Part shown: piece by piece, positions 1 to 10,551 of the stretch | How positions within the stretch are numbered: position 1 is the first letter of the stretch | Layout: each line of letters begins with the position of its first letter | Assembly: GCA_018398585.1 (NCBI GenBank) | Contig: JAGTTD010000001.1 | Location: forward strand, 31,943,438-32,007,437 | DNA: 64,000 nucleotides | DNA from: Simmondsia chinensis | Lineage: Eukaryota; Streptophyta; Magnoliopsida; Caryophyllales; Simmondsiaceae | Reading direction: 5' to 3' | Notes under the pieces: model-generated | Databases searched by the model: none | Told to the model about the DNA's origin: nothing | Seen by the model: only the letters and a program-made list of their open reading frames with translations | Translations under genes and position numbers: made by a program

Positions 1-113
1 CACACTCACGTGCATACACTTGCATACCTGCACACTTGCATACGTGCTTTGCACGATTTCTATGCCTTACATGCTCTCCTTCCAGGCTCTTCCTAAATAA
101 CTGCTACTAGGTT
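1..113. other. AT-mixed flank with short CA/TGCATAC repeats
   Basis: The first 55 bases are an imperfect short repeat built on CACTTGCATAC-like units. No coding signal is visible. It ends where the SINE begins. Confidence 0.5.
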
Positions 114-242
114 GGGGGTCCTCGGAAACAGTCTCTCGTCAGGGTCCCACCTTGATGGGGTAAAGCTGCGTACATCCTACCCCTCCCGGACCCTGCGTAA
201 GCGGGAGCCCTTGTAGCGTTGGGACTGTTGTTGTTGTTGTTG
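114..242 (+). mobile_element. SINE fragment with TTG tail (Au/TS-like)
   Basis: The block starts GGGGGTCCTCGGAAACAG, contains GCTGCGTACATCCTACCC, and ends in a (TTG)n tail at 228-242. This arrangement is known from tRNA-derived plant SINEs of the Au/TS type, which end in TTG repeats rather than poly(A). A second copy lies at 7487-7601. The tRNA-like 5' part with A and B boxes is not evident, so the copy looks 5'-truncated. A short GTTGGG-like direct repeat flanks it but is too weak to call a target duplication. The family name is from memory and should be treated as provisional. Confidence 0.65.
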
Positions 243-327
243 GGTCACCAGATTGGTACCATTGTGATCAATTGCCATGTATTGCCCATCAAAATCCAAC
301 AATGATGATTCAAAACTAAATTTATTT

Positions 328-1791
328 TGAAGGTCCAAAGAGTAACCTAAGGGGGGGTGAATTTGGTTCTTTAATGATACATGAAAATTTAAATTTATGA
401 ACCAAAATTTAATAAAAAGTTAAACAATAAATACGAAATGAAAAAGACAAAGGCAAGAATAAAAGAAATGCACAAAGATTTTTATAGTGGTTCACTTTCA
501 AATCGGAAGCTAGTCCACTTCTTAAGTGACTACTTTTTGTCACCTGAGAATTTAACTAAGGTTGACGATCCTTTTTTAAAAACAGGCTCAGGATCGAATT
601 TTTACAGCCGGTTTTTTTGTACGTAAGCTTAAGACCAACATTTTAGAACTGATCCTTTTGTAACTGTAGGCTAAGAATCCGACCTTTACAATGAAATAAA
701 TTAGAATAAAGCAATGGAAGAATTAAAACACTCAAATTCTTCACTCTTTCAATAGTGAATTCACACTTGATCAAGCTTAGCCACAGCTAAGGATATGCCA
801 ATTAAGCTCAATGATCAACAATAAAAGAATAAGTGATGCTCAAATAAAAACTTCAAACAAAACTTCAAATTAAACCGTTAAAACACAAGAATATAAGAGA
901 ACTTTTTATCAAAGAATGTTTAGAGAGTGTTGGATGATTTGAACCAAAGCATTCAAGCCCTATTTATAGGCAAATGAGGGCCAAGGGGACGCTCAAAAGG
1001 CTGGAAAAAAGATTAGGAAAAAAATCAAATCAAAAGTAGCCGTTTTTAGCTTTTTCGGTCTGTGTGTCGACACATAAGGGTTGTGAGTCGACAGCACTCG
1101 ATGGCTGCTGTAAGCCTGTGCATCAACACATACCTTCTATGTATTGACACTTAGCCTACCTAGGTGGATTTGCACGTTTTTGATTAATTAGTTTGATTGA
1201 TGGGATAATTTTACCATATTAGCTAAGTTGATTAATTGATTGATTGCTATATTAGTTCAAATATTTGAATTTATTTTCTACTTTGCTTTAATCATAAAAA
1301 TAATTAATTGCTTAAATCATGCTAAATCATCACCCATTGAAATTTTATCTTTATTTGATTTGATTATACTTTTCAAAGCACCAATCTTGAAAAATATTTT
1401 CATTGAGAACTTAGATTGGTTTAAATTTTGACTTGAATATTTTTCAAAAATATTTCAAAAATATTTTTGTTAGAGTATCACATATCAATATTAAGACTTG
1501 GACTCAACTGATATATCTCGATCCTAAGCCCTAGACAATAAAAATAAATAACTTTAGGGAGCTTGGACTCGGACGGCGTTCTCTTCAATTTGGATGAATC
1601 TTCTCTTTAACTTTGATCTCTTTTCCTCTTGATTTATCATCTTAGAAAGCTTTGTATCAACATAATTAACCTTGATTTTCCTTACTTTTTTATGAGTCAC
1701 TTAGAAATAAGATTAGAATAATTTAAACACTATGATTCACTAAATGGTTGTTATAATAAAAATTACAATATAAATAGCTTTAGGGCCCGCA
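328..1791 (-). repeat. 3' LTR of the minus-strand copia element (left side)
   Basis: It starts TGAAGGTCCAAAGAG and ends GGGCCCGCA, so it begins TG and ends CA. It aligns almost end to end with 7150-8653 but lacks the SINE found there; the empty site is at about 665-675. A minus-strand TATA motif (CTATAAATAG on that strand) lies at 960-969. The small open frames at 438 and 1240 are not conserved with the other LTR and are not genes. Confidence 0.88.
960..969 (-). promoter_or_regulatory. LTR TATA motif
   Basis: CTATTTATAG on the plus strand reads CTATAAATAG on the element's strand. The same motif is conserved in the other LTR at 7895-7904, as expected for the U3 promoter. Confidence 0.5.
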
Positions 1792-1805
1792 ATCTCCCCC
1801 TTTTG
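1792..1805 (-). promoter_or_regulatory. Polypurine tract of the copia element
   Basis: On the minus strand this reads CAAAAGGGGGAGAT and abuts the LTR terminus. That is the expected position and composition of the plus-strand priming site of plant copia elements. Confidence 0.75.
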
Positions 1806-2389
1806 ATGATGAAAAATATTTGGTGTTTTCTCTTGAAAATGTGAAAGTTGAAATAGAGAACTCATAATAAAAGTATTCACTTAATAAAGCATACACATGA
1901 CAATGAACTTATAGAGCAATTTATATCATGATTAAGGTTCAAGCTCAATTGCTCCCACTAAGTTGATGTATTTTAGGAATCATACATTCAATATATTAAC
2001 ATCATCATCATTTTCAATATTTCTCAATCAAACACAAACTTCATGCCATTGTAGATGCATTCTTGGGGTTAGATGTTCAATTAACTTATACCTAGCATCA
2101 TTTTTATAAATCAACTAAACATGAATCGAGTAAACATCAATTTCTCTCCCCATTTTTGATCAACAAAAAGAGAATAAACCAATTCAATGTAATGTGTTTG
2201 ATTTATCTCTCTGTTCATGATATAACACATATTTTGAAAAAGAAAGAATTGTCCAATGTTCAAACCGACATAAACAATACCAATTTCTACACCAATATCT
2301 CTCCCCCTTTGTCATCAATAAAAAGTAATAAGGAAGGGGATTTATACATTGAAGTTCAAAATGTAAAAGTAGTTCTCTCGTAACTCTAT

Positions 2390-2862
2390 TTTGGCGTTTC
2401 GTTTAAAGAAACGGTTTTCAAGCACTAATATCCATTAGACTGGATAAGAATACTTAGACAATTGTACACCACCATGTTAAATCTTTGAGAGCCATTTTTA
2501 ATATAACCATGCATATGAAATTAATGAACACAAGTAATATATTTCACCATGTTAATCCTTCTTTTAATATCACCCGTTCTTTCCACATAGAGGCTTAGTA
2601 AAATTATCTAGTTGTTGAAGATTTGGGGGCACAAATTTTATGACGTTTCCTTTAAACACAAGATCACAAATGACACAATGTGTATCTCTATATGATTGGT
2701 TCCAACGTGTTGAGCAGTAGGTTTGATTAAGTATATTGTACTAGCATTATCACACTTAATAAGATTATGATCAATATGAATGCCTCATTCATGCGTTAAC
2801 CAGGATATTTTAGCATAATAACTTGCACAAGAAATGTATTTGACCTCATTTAACTATGGCAC
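2390..2862 (-). pseudogene. Copia RNase H remnant
   Basis: The minus-strand translation of about 2580-2860 contains KCDNAS followed by a block resembling the H-x-R-T-K-H-I-E-I motif near the end of copia RNase H, in degraded form (QHVGTNHIEIH). Stops and frameshifts interrupt it. In copia polyproteins this domain degrades the RNA strand of the hybrid during reverse transcription. It lies downstream of the RT remnant, in family order. The upstream part is separated by the retro-insert at 2863-3347. The rest of 1806-2390 is 3' untranslated sequence in which I see no domain. Confidence 0.55.
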
Positions 2863-3347
2863 AAAAAAAGGGGAAGGAGGTGAAATGGGGAAAATCGTCA
2901 AAGGTTATCGGGAAGAAGAAGAAACGGAATAGGGAGAATCGATATGACAAGATCTCGGAAGCAAAGTATGATGAGTTGATCCTTCAAGCGGAGCGGGCAA
3001 TTGACATGGGAAGAAGAGTTGGTTTTAATTTCGATGGTTTCGACCCACCCACGGTGGCAGCTCTACTGGATAAATGAGGTGGGTGGTTTTGTGGTTGAGG
3101 TTCAGTCCTGCTTCGGTTTCCCACGCTGGTCGTTTGGTTCTTTTTCTTTTGGGTTCCCTGTCTGAGCTTGTTTTGTGTGCGTCCTGGGTAGCGTGTGCTC
3201 CATGTCTGTTTTTTCGGGTTTGGGTGTTTTGGTTTTGATGCTTTTTGTTTCCCTTTTTGTTCCCCCCTCTGTTTAAGGAGTGGCCTAGGCCTCATCTTTT
3301 CGAGCTGCCTGTCTGATCTTCGGCTTTGCCAATATTTATCGAAAAAA
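2863..3347 (+). mobile_element. 5'-truncated poly(A) retro-insert (LINE-like)
   Basis: An 11-bp target duplication AACTATGGCAC (2852-2862 and 3348-3358) flanks a plus-strand insert ending in ATATTTATCGAAAAAAA. Variable-length direct repeats plus a 3' A-tail are the mark of target-primed reverse transcription, so this is either a truncated LINE or a processed transcript. The insert opens with about 70 lysine-rich codons that stop at 3077, followed by a GT-rich 3' untranslated region. I do not recognise the peptide. It contains ISEAKYDELILQAERAID and ends AALLDK. The apparent ATG at 2856 belongs to the target duplication, not to the inserted gene. Confidence 0.75.
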
Positions 3348-3358
3348 AACTATGGCAC

Positions 3359-4170
3359 TAATGCATGACCAATAAATTGACAAGTTCCACAATTCGATTT
3401 ATAGTCCACTTTGAAACAAGGGAAATTCACATCATTGTATTGAACTAGGTCTAGGAAATTACATTTGGATAGAACAAGTCTAAGTACCAACTAGGCATCA
3501 AAAAAATTCTTTTCACGGAACATTATTATGATTCTTTTTAGACATGTATGAAATTAACCACATAAGCACACATTAAACAAGATAGCATGTCTATTCGTGG
3601 AATCGTAAACAAGGGATTGAATCATACCTCTATTTAGCTTTTTGATTGCCCCTTTTTTACCTTTTTCATCAATGTATAACTTGAGTGTTGTGCTCACTGG
3701 AGTTGCAATCGGTTTTGAAATTTTCCATGCCAAACTTCTTAAGTATCTTCTTGATATACTTAGCTTGTTTGATGAAAATTTCTTCCATGGTTTGTTTAAT
3801 TTGGAATCCAAGAAAGTAATTGATTTCTCTCATAATGATTTCAAATTTTCCACTCATAAGACTTGCAAATTCTTCACAACAAGTTAGGTTAGGAGCACCA
3901 AGCACTATATTATCAACATGAATTTGCACAATGAGAGTACCATTTATAGAGTGACTAAAAGTGTTGTGTCAACCTTCCCTCTTAAAACATCCATTTTGCA
4001 TTAAAAAGGAACTCAATCTCTCAGACCAAGTTCTAGGAGCTTGTTTCAAACCATCAAGAGCCTTTTTGAGTTTTAAAAACATGGTTGGGAAATTTGCCAT
4101 CTTCAAATCCAGATGGTTGTTCAATATAAACCTTTTTTCTAATAAAACCATTTGATCGTACACTTTTCAC
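3359..4170 (-). pseudogene. Copia reverse transcriptase, degenerate
   Basis: Minus-strand fragments give ALDGLKQAPRTWSERLSSFL (3969-4163), the copia RT block usually written GLKQAPRAWY. They also give HVDNIVLGA (3669-3929), where the catalytic YVDDI has become HVDNI, and then FFLGFQIKQ and KYIKKILKKFGMENF. The order matches the palm and thumb of Ty1/copia RT, which copies genomic RNA into cDNA in the virus-like particle. The second catalytic Asp is Asn, and frameshifts separate the pieces, so it is inactive. Plus-strand open frames over the same bases are shadows. Confidence 0.8.
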
Positions 4171-4334
4171 ATCTATTTGAAAAAGTTCAAAATTTTTTTT
4201 AAAAGCAGCAAAGGCACATAAGTGTCTAATAACTTATAATCTAAGTGCAAAGGTTTCTTCATAGTCTATACTTTCTTCTTAGGCATACCTCTTATTTACT
4301 AACCTTTCCTTATTTCTTACCATGTTGGGAGGGA

Positions 4335-5560
4335 TCACCGATGATTTATCTTGTTGGGTGATCCTTCAAAGAATTTGTAATCCTCTTTTGATTCTACATT
4401 ATCGACCATTCCTTTCAATTCATCCATTGGAGTTTCAAGTTGAGCAATTTCTTGCTCCTCGGATAAGGGTGTGATGTTTGTTAGTTTGATCACTATATCA
4501 TCATCATCACAAGGAATTCTAGAAGACAAGTTGTTAGTTTCAAAAAATATGATATGTATAGACTCTTCTACTACCATTGACCATTTATTATAAACTCTAC
4601 ATGCTTTGCAAGTAAGAAAATATCCAGTGAATATACCTTCCTTCATTCTGGAATCAAATTTGCTAGGATTAGTTTTACAATAATCATGGATAAAGCATTT
4701 GTGCCCAAATTAAGTATGCAATATTTAGTTTTCTACTTTTGTAAAGTTCATAAGGTGTTTTCTTCAAAATTAGCCTTGCAAGTAAGAAAATATCCAATGA
4801 CTATACCTTCCTTCATTCTGGAATCAAATTTGCAAGGGTTACTTTTACCATAATCATGGATAAAGCATTTGTGCCCAAATTAAGTATGCAATATTTAGTT
4901 TTCTACTTTTGTAAAGTTCATAAGGTGTTTTCTTCAAAATTAGCCTTATTAAAGCCTTTTTTTGAATATGACAAGCGGTGTTAATGGCTTTGGCCCCAAA
5001 AGAATTTTGTAAGTTGTTTTTACAAATCAATATTCTTGCCATTTGTTCAAGAGTTCCAAATTATATATACATATATATATAACCACTTCACTTTATTGAG
5101 GAATTTCAGGAGTCAAAAAACTATGGTGGATTCCCATTTAATCACAATATTTTTCAAAATCGCTTTTTTCAAATTCCTTTCCACGATCACTTCTAATTGA
5201 AATGTTCTTCAAATATTCTTTATTTTACACTTGTTTGCAAAAAATTTTCAATTTTATCAAAGGTTTCACTCTTATGAGAAACGAATAAACACCAAGCAAA
5301 ATGAGAGTAGTCATCAATAATTACAAGTTCATACATTTTTCAATTGCCCAAGTGTCTAGTAAGGTCAAACAAGTCTATATGTAAAAGTTTAAGTTGCCTT
5401 GTGATAGAAACTACATCATTGGGTTAGAATGAAGATCTTGTTTGTTTTTCATATTGAAGTGCATCACAAATATGATCTTTTTCGAATTAAGCTTTGGTGG
5501 TCATCATATAAGATCATTTTTTAAAGGTTTTGAAATTAATTCCATACTAGCATGTTCAAA
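4335..5560 (-). pseudogene. Copia integrase core and C-terminal linker, degenerate
   Basis: The minus strand over about 5090-5330 reads as copia integrase: VIIDDYSHFAW (first Asp) and SDRGKEFEKSDF (second Asp), then a block like HHSFLTP. Next comes MARILICKNN...AINTACHIQ...KKTPYELYKSRK (4854-5042), the conserved stretch after the catalytic Glu. The linker KEGIFTGY and VVEESIHIIFFE (4335-4646) precedes RT. Integrase joins cDNA ends to chromosomal DNA. Several stops break the frame. A 170-bp internal tandem duplication (4606-4947) repeats part of this coding segment. Confidence 0.75.
4606..4947. repeat. 170-bp tandem duplication, two copies
   Basis: TTGCAAGTAAGAAAATATCC recurs at 4606 and 4776, and the copies run in step to AAAATTAGCC at 4775 and 4945, with few differences. 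It duplicates part of the integrase-RT linker, so it arose in the element after or during insertion. Confidence 0.85.
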
Positions 5561-6022
5561 TCTTCTATTTCAAATCCAATGATCATTTTCATTTGAGACA
5601 CTAGAATATTTCACAGAGTTCATACATTCAAGATCAATTATATAGACATTATCACATCCTAATTGATCAAGTAATAATTCATTCATTTAAGCATGTGCCA
5701 CTATGTATTTAAATGACTCAAGATTGCACATAATAAACTCTCTCACATAGTAGACTTATGTTAAGAAAATTATGCATAAGACCATCAACAAGTAAACCAT
5801 CATATATGCAAGGAGAAGAGTTAGAAGTAATATTACCAGTACCGATGATTTTCTATTCTTCTTACTGAAAGTGAGATTTTTCCTTTCCTTGGTTTGATAA
5901 AAGTGGACTTGCATTCATCTTCGATCATATGACTTGTGAAACTACTACCGAAGCACTACTTGTGATTTTTGTTGTCAATTTTCAAGCACACCTATAAATT
6001 TAACAAATTTTTGGTACCTAAA
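5561..6022 (-). pseudogene. Copia protease and pre-integrase region, decayed
   Basis: By position this stretch should encode the aspartic protease and the gag-pre-integrase zinc domain. I find no intact D-S/T-G motif, only short fragments. It is listed to account for the interval between gag and integrase, and the assignment rests on position. Confidence 0.35.
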
Positions 6023-7022
6023 TTATCCTAGGTCCTTCATTGTTAGTCTTAACATTTGGAGGTCGAGATCCCTTTGGAACCCAAACCATCTTATTTTTCT
6101 CAAATTCTTTTTAAATGGACATTGATACACAATATGTCCATGATCACCACAATAATGACATCTTATTGAGTCTATAGGTGGTAAGGAGGCTTTGACAAAA
6201 AGTGTATTCAACTTTTTCTTTTGAGCATTTCCATTATAGCCGATTCCCTCTTTATTATAAGTGGGTCCTTGAGAAGAAAGTACTTTTTCAAGTGTTTCTT
6301 CCCTCTTGAGAAACTTAATTGAAGTTTTTGAGAGTTCTTCCACTTGTTCTTTCAAAGCCTCATTTTCTCTAACCAATAATCCCTCTTCCTTAGATTCTTT
6401 ATTTTTACTTTCGTTTGAAATGAGCTTTTCTTCCAAGAATTGCTTCTCATTGATCAATATTTCAATTTGATCATTTAATGACTCTATTTTTGATTTCAAA
6501 CATTCATTTTCAAGGTTAAATACTAAACATTGTTTTGAGTCTTTTTGTAGCTCATTTTTCTTAGAAGAGTATTTGTTTCTCAATTTTTCAATTGCATCAT
6601 ATAATTCATGAAAACTATCCATGAGCTCATTGTAAGATAAATCATTTACCTTACCTTCTTCAATTTCTTCTTCTTCTTTAGATTTGATGGCCATGAGACA
6701 CGAATATACTTGCTCCTCTTTACTTGTATGAGGGGATTCTTCATTGGACTTTTTTTGTTTTCCCCAAATATGGCTTCTACTTTCTCCCAAATCTCCTTTG
6801 CAGTCTTGCAACTTTTGACATGATTAAATACATTGGGAGTAATAGCACATAATAATTGGAAATGGGCTTTAGCATTTTTCTCAAGCTTTGTTTTGTCATG
6901 TTGAATAAGCTCATTTCAAATTCATTAAGAATTGCATTTCCTTTTTTCATTGCAGGAACATAATCACCACTTTTTGTAATTAGCCACAAGTCAAAATCAA
7001 TATAAGTGATAAAAAGCCTCAT
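6023..7022 (-). pseudogene. Copia gag (nucleocapsid), two overlapping frames
   Basis: Two overlapping minus-strand frames (6777-7022 and 6023-6811) together make a gag-like protein. The first carries DFDLWLITKSGDYVPA, close to the gag start of this lineage. The second has a long acidic/lysine-rich heptad stretch (about residues 55-180, predicted coiled coil) and the zinc knuckle CHYCGDHGHIVYQC (about 6119-6160), then basic sequence. Gag packages the RNA and forms the particle. A frameshift at about 6780-6810 splits the gene. The coiled coil and late zinc knuckle are seen in Sirevirus gag. Confidence 0.75.
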
Positions 7023-7127
7023 CCTAAGTTTCCAAAAAGTGGAGGCTTCTTGGTTGATTGACCCTCGACCAAAATAGGTGTGAAGGTTGCCATAAGGATC
7101 AGTCTAATGTTGTTAGACCAAAAAAAA

Positions 7128-7147
7128 GAGTACTAGTTCTGATACCA
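7128..7147 (-). promoter_or_regulatory. Primer binding site, initiator tRNA-Met type
   Basis: The minus strand reads TGGTATCAGAACTAGTACTC two bases inside the LTR end. TGGTATCAGA is the standard complement to the 3' end of initiator tRNA-Met used by plant copia elements. Confidence 0.85.
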
Positions 7148-7486
7148 ATTGAAAGTCCAAAGAGCAACCTAAGAGGAGTGAATTAGGTTCTTTAGTGATA
7201 ATTGAAAATTAACCAAAAATTTAATTAAAAGTTAAACAATAAATATGAAATGAAAAAGATAAAGGCAAGAACAAAAGGAATGCATAAAATTTTTTATAGT
7301 GGTTCACTCCTAAACCAGAAGCTAGTCCACTTCTCAAGTGACTCTCTTCGTCACTTGAGCCTTTAACTAAGCTTGATGATTCTTTTTAAAAATAGGCTTA
7401 GGATCCAACCTTTACAACTGGCCTTTTTGTATGTAGGTTTAAGACCAACCTTTTACAACCGATCCTTTTGTAACCGTAGGCTAAGG

Positions 7487-7601
7487 GGGTCCTCGGAAAC
7501 AACCTCTCTTCCACCCGGAAGGGGGAAGGCTGCGTACATCCACCCACCCAGATCCTGCTTCGTGTGAGAGCCCCTGTGGCACTCGGACTGTTGTTGTTGT
7601 T
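7487..7601 (+). mobile_element. SINE (TTG-tailed) inserted in the LTR
   Basis: The insert runs GGGTCCTCGGAAACAACC to (TTG)n and is flanked by an 11-bp duplication GTAGGCTAAGG (7476-7486 and 7602-7612). The partner LTR has a single GTAGGCTAAG at about 667-677, an exact empty site. It is the same family as 114-242. The short frames on either strand here are not genes. Confidence 0.88.
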
Positions 7602-7894
7602 GTAGGCTAAGGATCCAGCCTTTATAATGAAATAAATTAGAATAAGCAATGGAAGAATTAAAGCACTCAAATTCTTCACTCTTTTATGAGTGAATTGACA
7701 CTTGATCAAGCTTAGCTAAAGCTAAGGATATGCTAATTAAGCTCAATGATCAACAATAAAAGAACAAGTGATGCTCAAATAAAAACTTTAAACAAAACTT
7801 AAAATCAAACCGTTAAAGCACAAGAATGTAAGATAACTTTTTATCAAAGAATGTTTAGGGAGTGTTGAATGATTTCAATCAAAGCATTCAAGCC

Positions 7895-7904
7895 CTATTT
7901 ATAG
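7895..7904 (-). promoter_or_regulatory. LTR TATA motif
   Basis: The minus strand reads CTATAAATAG, conserved with 960-969 in the partner LTR. It would be the U3 promoter of the element's genomic RNA. Confidence 0.5.
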
Positions 7905-8653
7905 GCAAATGAGGGCCAAGGGGACATTTAAAAGGTTGGAAAAAAGATTATGAAAGAAATTGTGTCAAAAGTAGTTGTTTTTAGTTTTTTCTGTCTGTGT
8001 GTTGACACTCGGCCTGCCTCGGTGGATTTACATATTTTTGATCAATTAGCTTGATTGATGGGATAATTTTACTAAATTAGCTAAGTTGATTTATTGATTG
8101 ATTAAATGCCATATTTGTTCAAATTTTTGATTTTATTTCCTATCTTGCTTTGATCATAAAACTAATTGATTGCATAAATCAAACTAAATCATCACCCGTA
8201 GAACTTTTATCTTTATTTGATTTGATCATACTTTTCAAAGCACCAATCTTGAAAAATATTTTCATCGAGAACATATATTGGTTTAAATTTTGACTTAAAT
8301 ATTTTTTAAAAATATTTCAAAACTATTTTTAATAGAGAATCACATATCAATATTGAGACTTCGACTCAATTGATGTATTCCAATCCTAAGTCCTAGACAA
8401 TAAAAATAAATAACTTTAGGGTGCTTGGACTCGGATCACATTCTCTTCAATTTTGATGAACCCTCTCTTCAACTTTGATCTATTTTCCTCTTGATTCATC
8501 ACCTTAGAAAGCTTCGTATCAACATTATTAAACTTGATTTTCCTAGCTTTCTTATGAGTTACTTAGAAACAAGATTAGAAGAATTTAAACACTATAACTC
8601 ACTAAATGATTGTTATCATCAAAATTACAATATAAATGGCTTGAGGACCAACA

Positions 8654-9450
8654 CACTTGACTTAGCTGTTCCACCACTCTAGAATCAATGCAATCAATAT
8701 TTGGGCATGGCTGTCAAAGCCTTGGAACAACGACGAAAAGCTTAACTCTTCCAAAAAGGTTGGGGACATGGATATGGCAGAAGTGGATACCTTCTTGTAC
8801 ATTGTAACTACACACCTGGCTATTGCAAAAGAAGCAAGACAAGAACTACAAATACATCTACTCCTATAAGGGGGGAAAAAAAAAGAAAAAAAAAAAGATA
8901 AAGCACAAGTGTGCTGTAAAAATAACAAAAATAGAAATTTGTAGTTTTGGGACGCTTTTCACAGTAACAAGAGCCCTTTATTTATAGGCTAGGTTTTTAA
9001 CTGTAATGTCCTTAAATGACGACACACATGTCTCATGTTCAACCTCTATATGTCCACAACCTAGATTGGGACTGGAATTGACGCACTTACTCAAGGTAAA
9101 TGGTCTTCCCTATGTTCGTCCACATTCGTTTGAATGTTTAAGAAGCCAATTTCTTTGATGTGCGCTTCAAATAATTGTCTCAAGCTTGAGAAGTTACCTT
9201 TCTTGTAGTGCTCTAGGTAATGCCCTTGAGCTCGAGTTTTGAAGCCAAGTTAGCCACCTTGATCAGTTTTAATATCGAGATTTTAGTTCTTTGGGCAGCT
9301 TATTCTTGATGGCGTCGTTTCACTACTCAAGGCTTTTACATCTCGTGCACAACCATATGTGTTCAGGACTTGTCCTTTATCCTTTGATGATGTCATTTTA
9401 ACTCCCTCGAGTTGGAAGTGTAAAAATGAGTCTTACAAAGCAAAAATTCA
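8654..9450 (-). other. Unassigned; possible old antisense LTR
   Basis: No gene is seen. A minus-strand TATA-like motif (CTATAAATAAAG) at 8977-8988 is followed, on that strand, by a GC-richer stretch, as in an LTR promoter. An A-rich tract lies at 8875-8902. No TG/CA ends or second copy can be identified in the window, so the LTR reading is only a suggestion. Confidence 0.25.
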
Positions 9451-10551
9451 AAAGAGAGAAGGAAAGAAAAACTTGTGAATTGATGACGAAACAACTCTTG
9501 CCGCAATTCCCCAAAACTTCAACTTGGCCTCCTTGAGCACTTTGGTCTCACGGGGCAGCTTAGTGAGGGAGAAAATTACAAACAATGGCAATGACCTTAG
9601 GGGCTTCCCGTGTGGGCATATGACCAATCAGATGCCAGTTGCGAAAACAAATTTGGGTTGATTAATAGATCCCTAGCATATCGATTAGCCAGTGAGAGAG
9701 ATGAGTATGTTGCTATCCAATCAATCGGCCTTCAAAAATGAAGGGTAAATCAAGATATGTGCAGCTCAATCTCGACCTGGTGGGTTATTTGCTCACATGT
9801 GGTTGGGTTTCTTAGCGTTGTCTCCAAAGCTGTTCATTTTTGCCAGTTCTCCGCTTTTCAAGTCCCTCCCATTCTAGCACTTTCCAAGCCTAAACATACA
9901 CAACCCACATCAATGGATGCATGTAATAGCCCAAAATCGCACAATGAACGTAGAATAAAACATATAAAAATAAACACATTAGTTACTCCAACTACTAGTT
10001 CACTATCTTTGAGTCTTCGCATCCTTAAACTAGGTGTAAGACAATGGGCACGTTCCTATTTCAAACATCTTACTCTTCTTATTAGACCGCCTCTACAAGT
10101 TTTCTCATCATCCAACTGGTTATAAGATGGACGGCATTGACCGAAGTCAAACATGGTGCACTCTATACCCAGTCGTCATTTCCAAAACATTTCTGAAAAA
10201 ATATTGAAAAAAAAAAGAACAGACAGATAGAATTATAAACACAAATGGGGATTTATGGTGACTAGCATTATATCTTGTGGCTAGAAGGACTACTTTGGAA
10301 GAACATACTTTTGAAATAGATGCCTAGCAAAAACTCATGAAAAGAACAGCCTTAAAAATATATCATGTATGTTGCATTAAATCAAAATAAGGGCAAAACA
10401 ATTCTACACACAATCTGGTGAAACATGGTATGTTGCCAAAAAAGTAATGTTGCGTAATGAACAGGGCAAGACATCTTGTTCTATCTAATGTAGCATATGT
10501 TTCAGCTTTTTAACAGCTTAAAGCTGTTAAAAAAAAATCTAGTTAACTGCA
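9451..10551. other. Unassigned intergenic sequence
   Basis: I see no domain, RNA gene or repeat boundary. The longest frame (9757-10125, plus, 122 codons) is serine/leucine-rich without a recognisable family and is not called as a gene. The stretch is likely decayed repeat DNA. Confidence 0.4.

Larger units (their letters stand above)
328..8653 (-). mobile_element. Ty1/copia retrotransposon, Sirevirus-like, degenerate
   Basis: This is a minus-strand LTR retrotransposon of 8.3 kb including later insertions. Two LTRs (328-1791 and 7150-8653) bracket an internal region. Read right to left, that region has a tRNA-Met primer site, gag with a CCHC zinc knuckle, integrase, reverse transcriptase and RNase H, which is the Ty1/copia order. 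LTRs near 1.5 kb, a gag with a long coiled coil, and an integrase-RT linker ending in VVEESIH-type sequence fit the Sirevirus lineage. All genes are broken. No matching 5-bp target duplication is visible (TATTT on the left, CACTT on the right). Nested inside are a retro-insert at 2863-3347 and a SINE at 7487-7601. Confidence 0.85.
7150..8653 (-). repeat. 5' LTR of the minus-strand copia element (right side)
   Basis: It starts TGAAAGTCCAAAGAG and ends GAGGACCAACA. It pairs with 328-1791; the 40-bp length difference is the net result of the SINE insertion and small deletions. Many substitutions separate the two LTRs, so the insertion is old. Confidence 0.88.

Noticed and set aside
2856..2882. 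ATG at 2856 as a true gene start
   Set aside because: The ATG lies in the target-site duplication and belongs to the host element, not to the insert.
3642..3887. Plus-strand frames over the copia RT region
   Set aside because: The minus strand over the same bases carries clear reverse transcriptase motifs, so the plus frames are shadows.
9757..10125. 122-codon plus-strand open frame as a host gene
   Set aside because: It has no recognisable domain, serine/leucine-rich low-complexity stretches, and no support from introns or promoter. It lies in unassigned decayed sequence.
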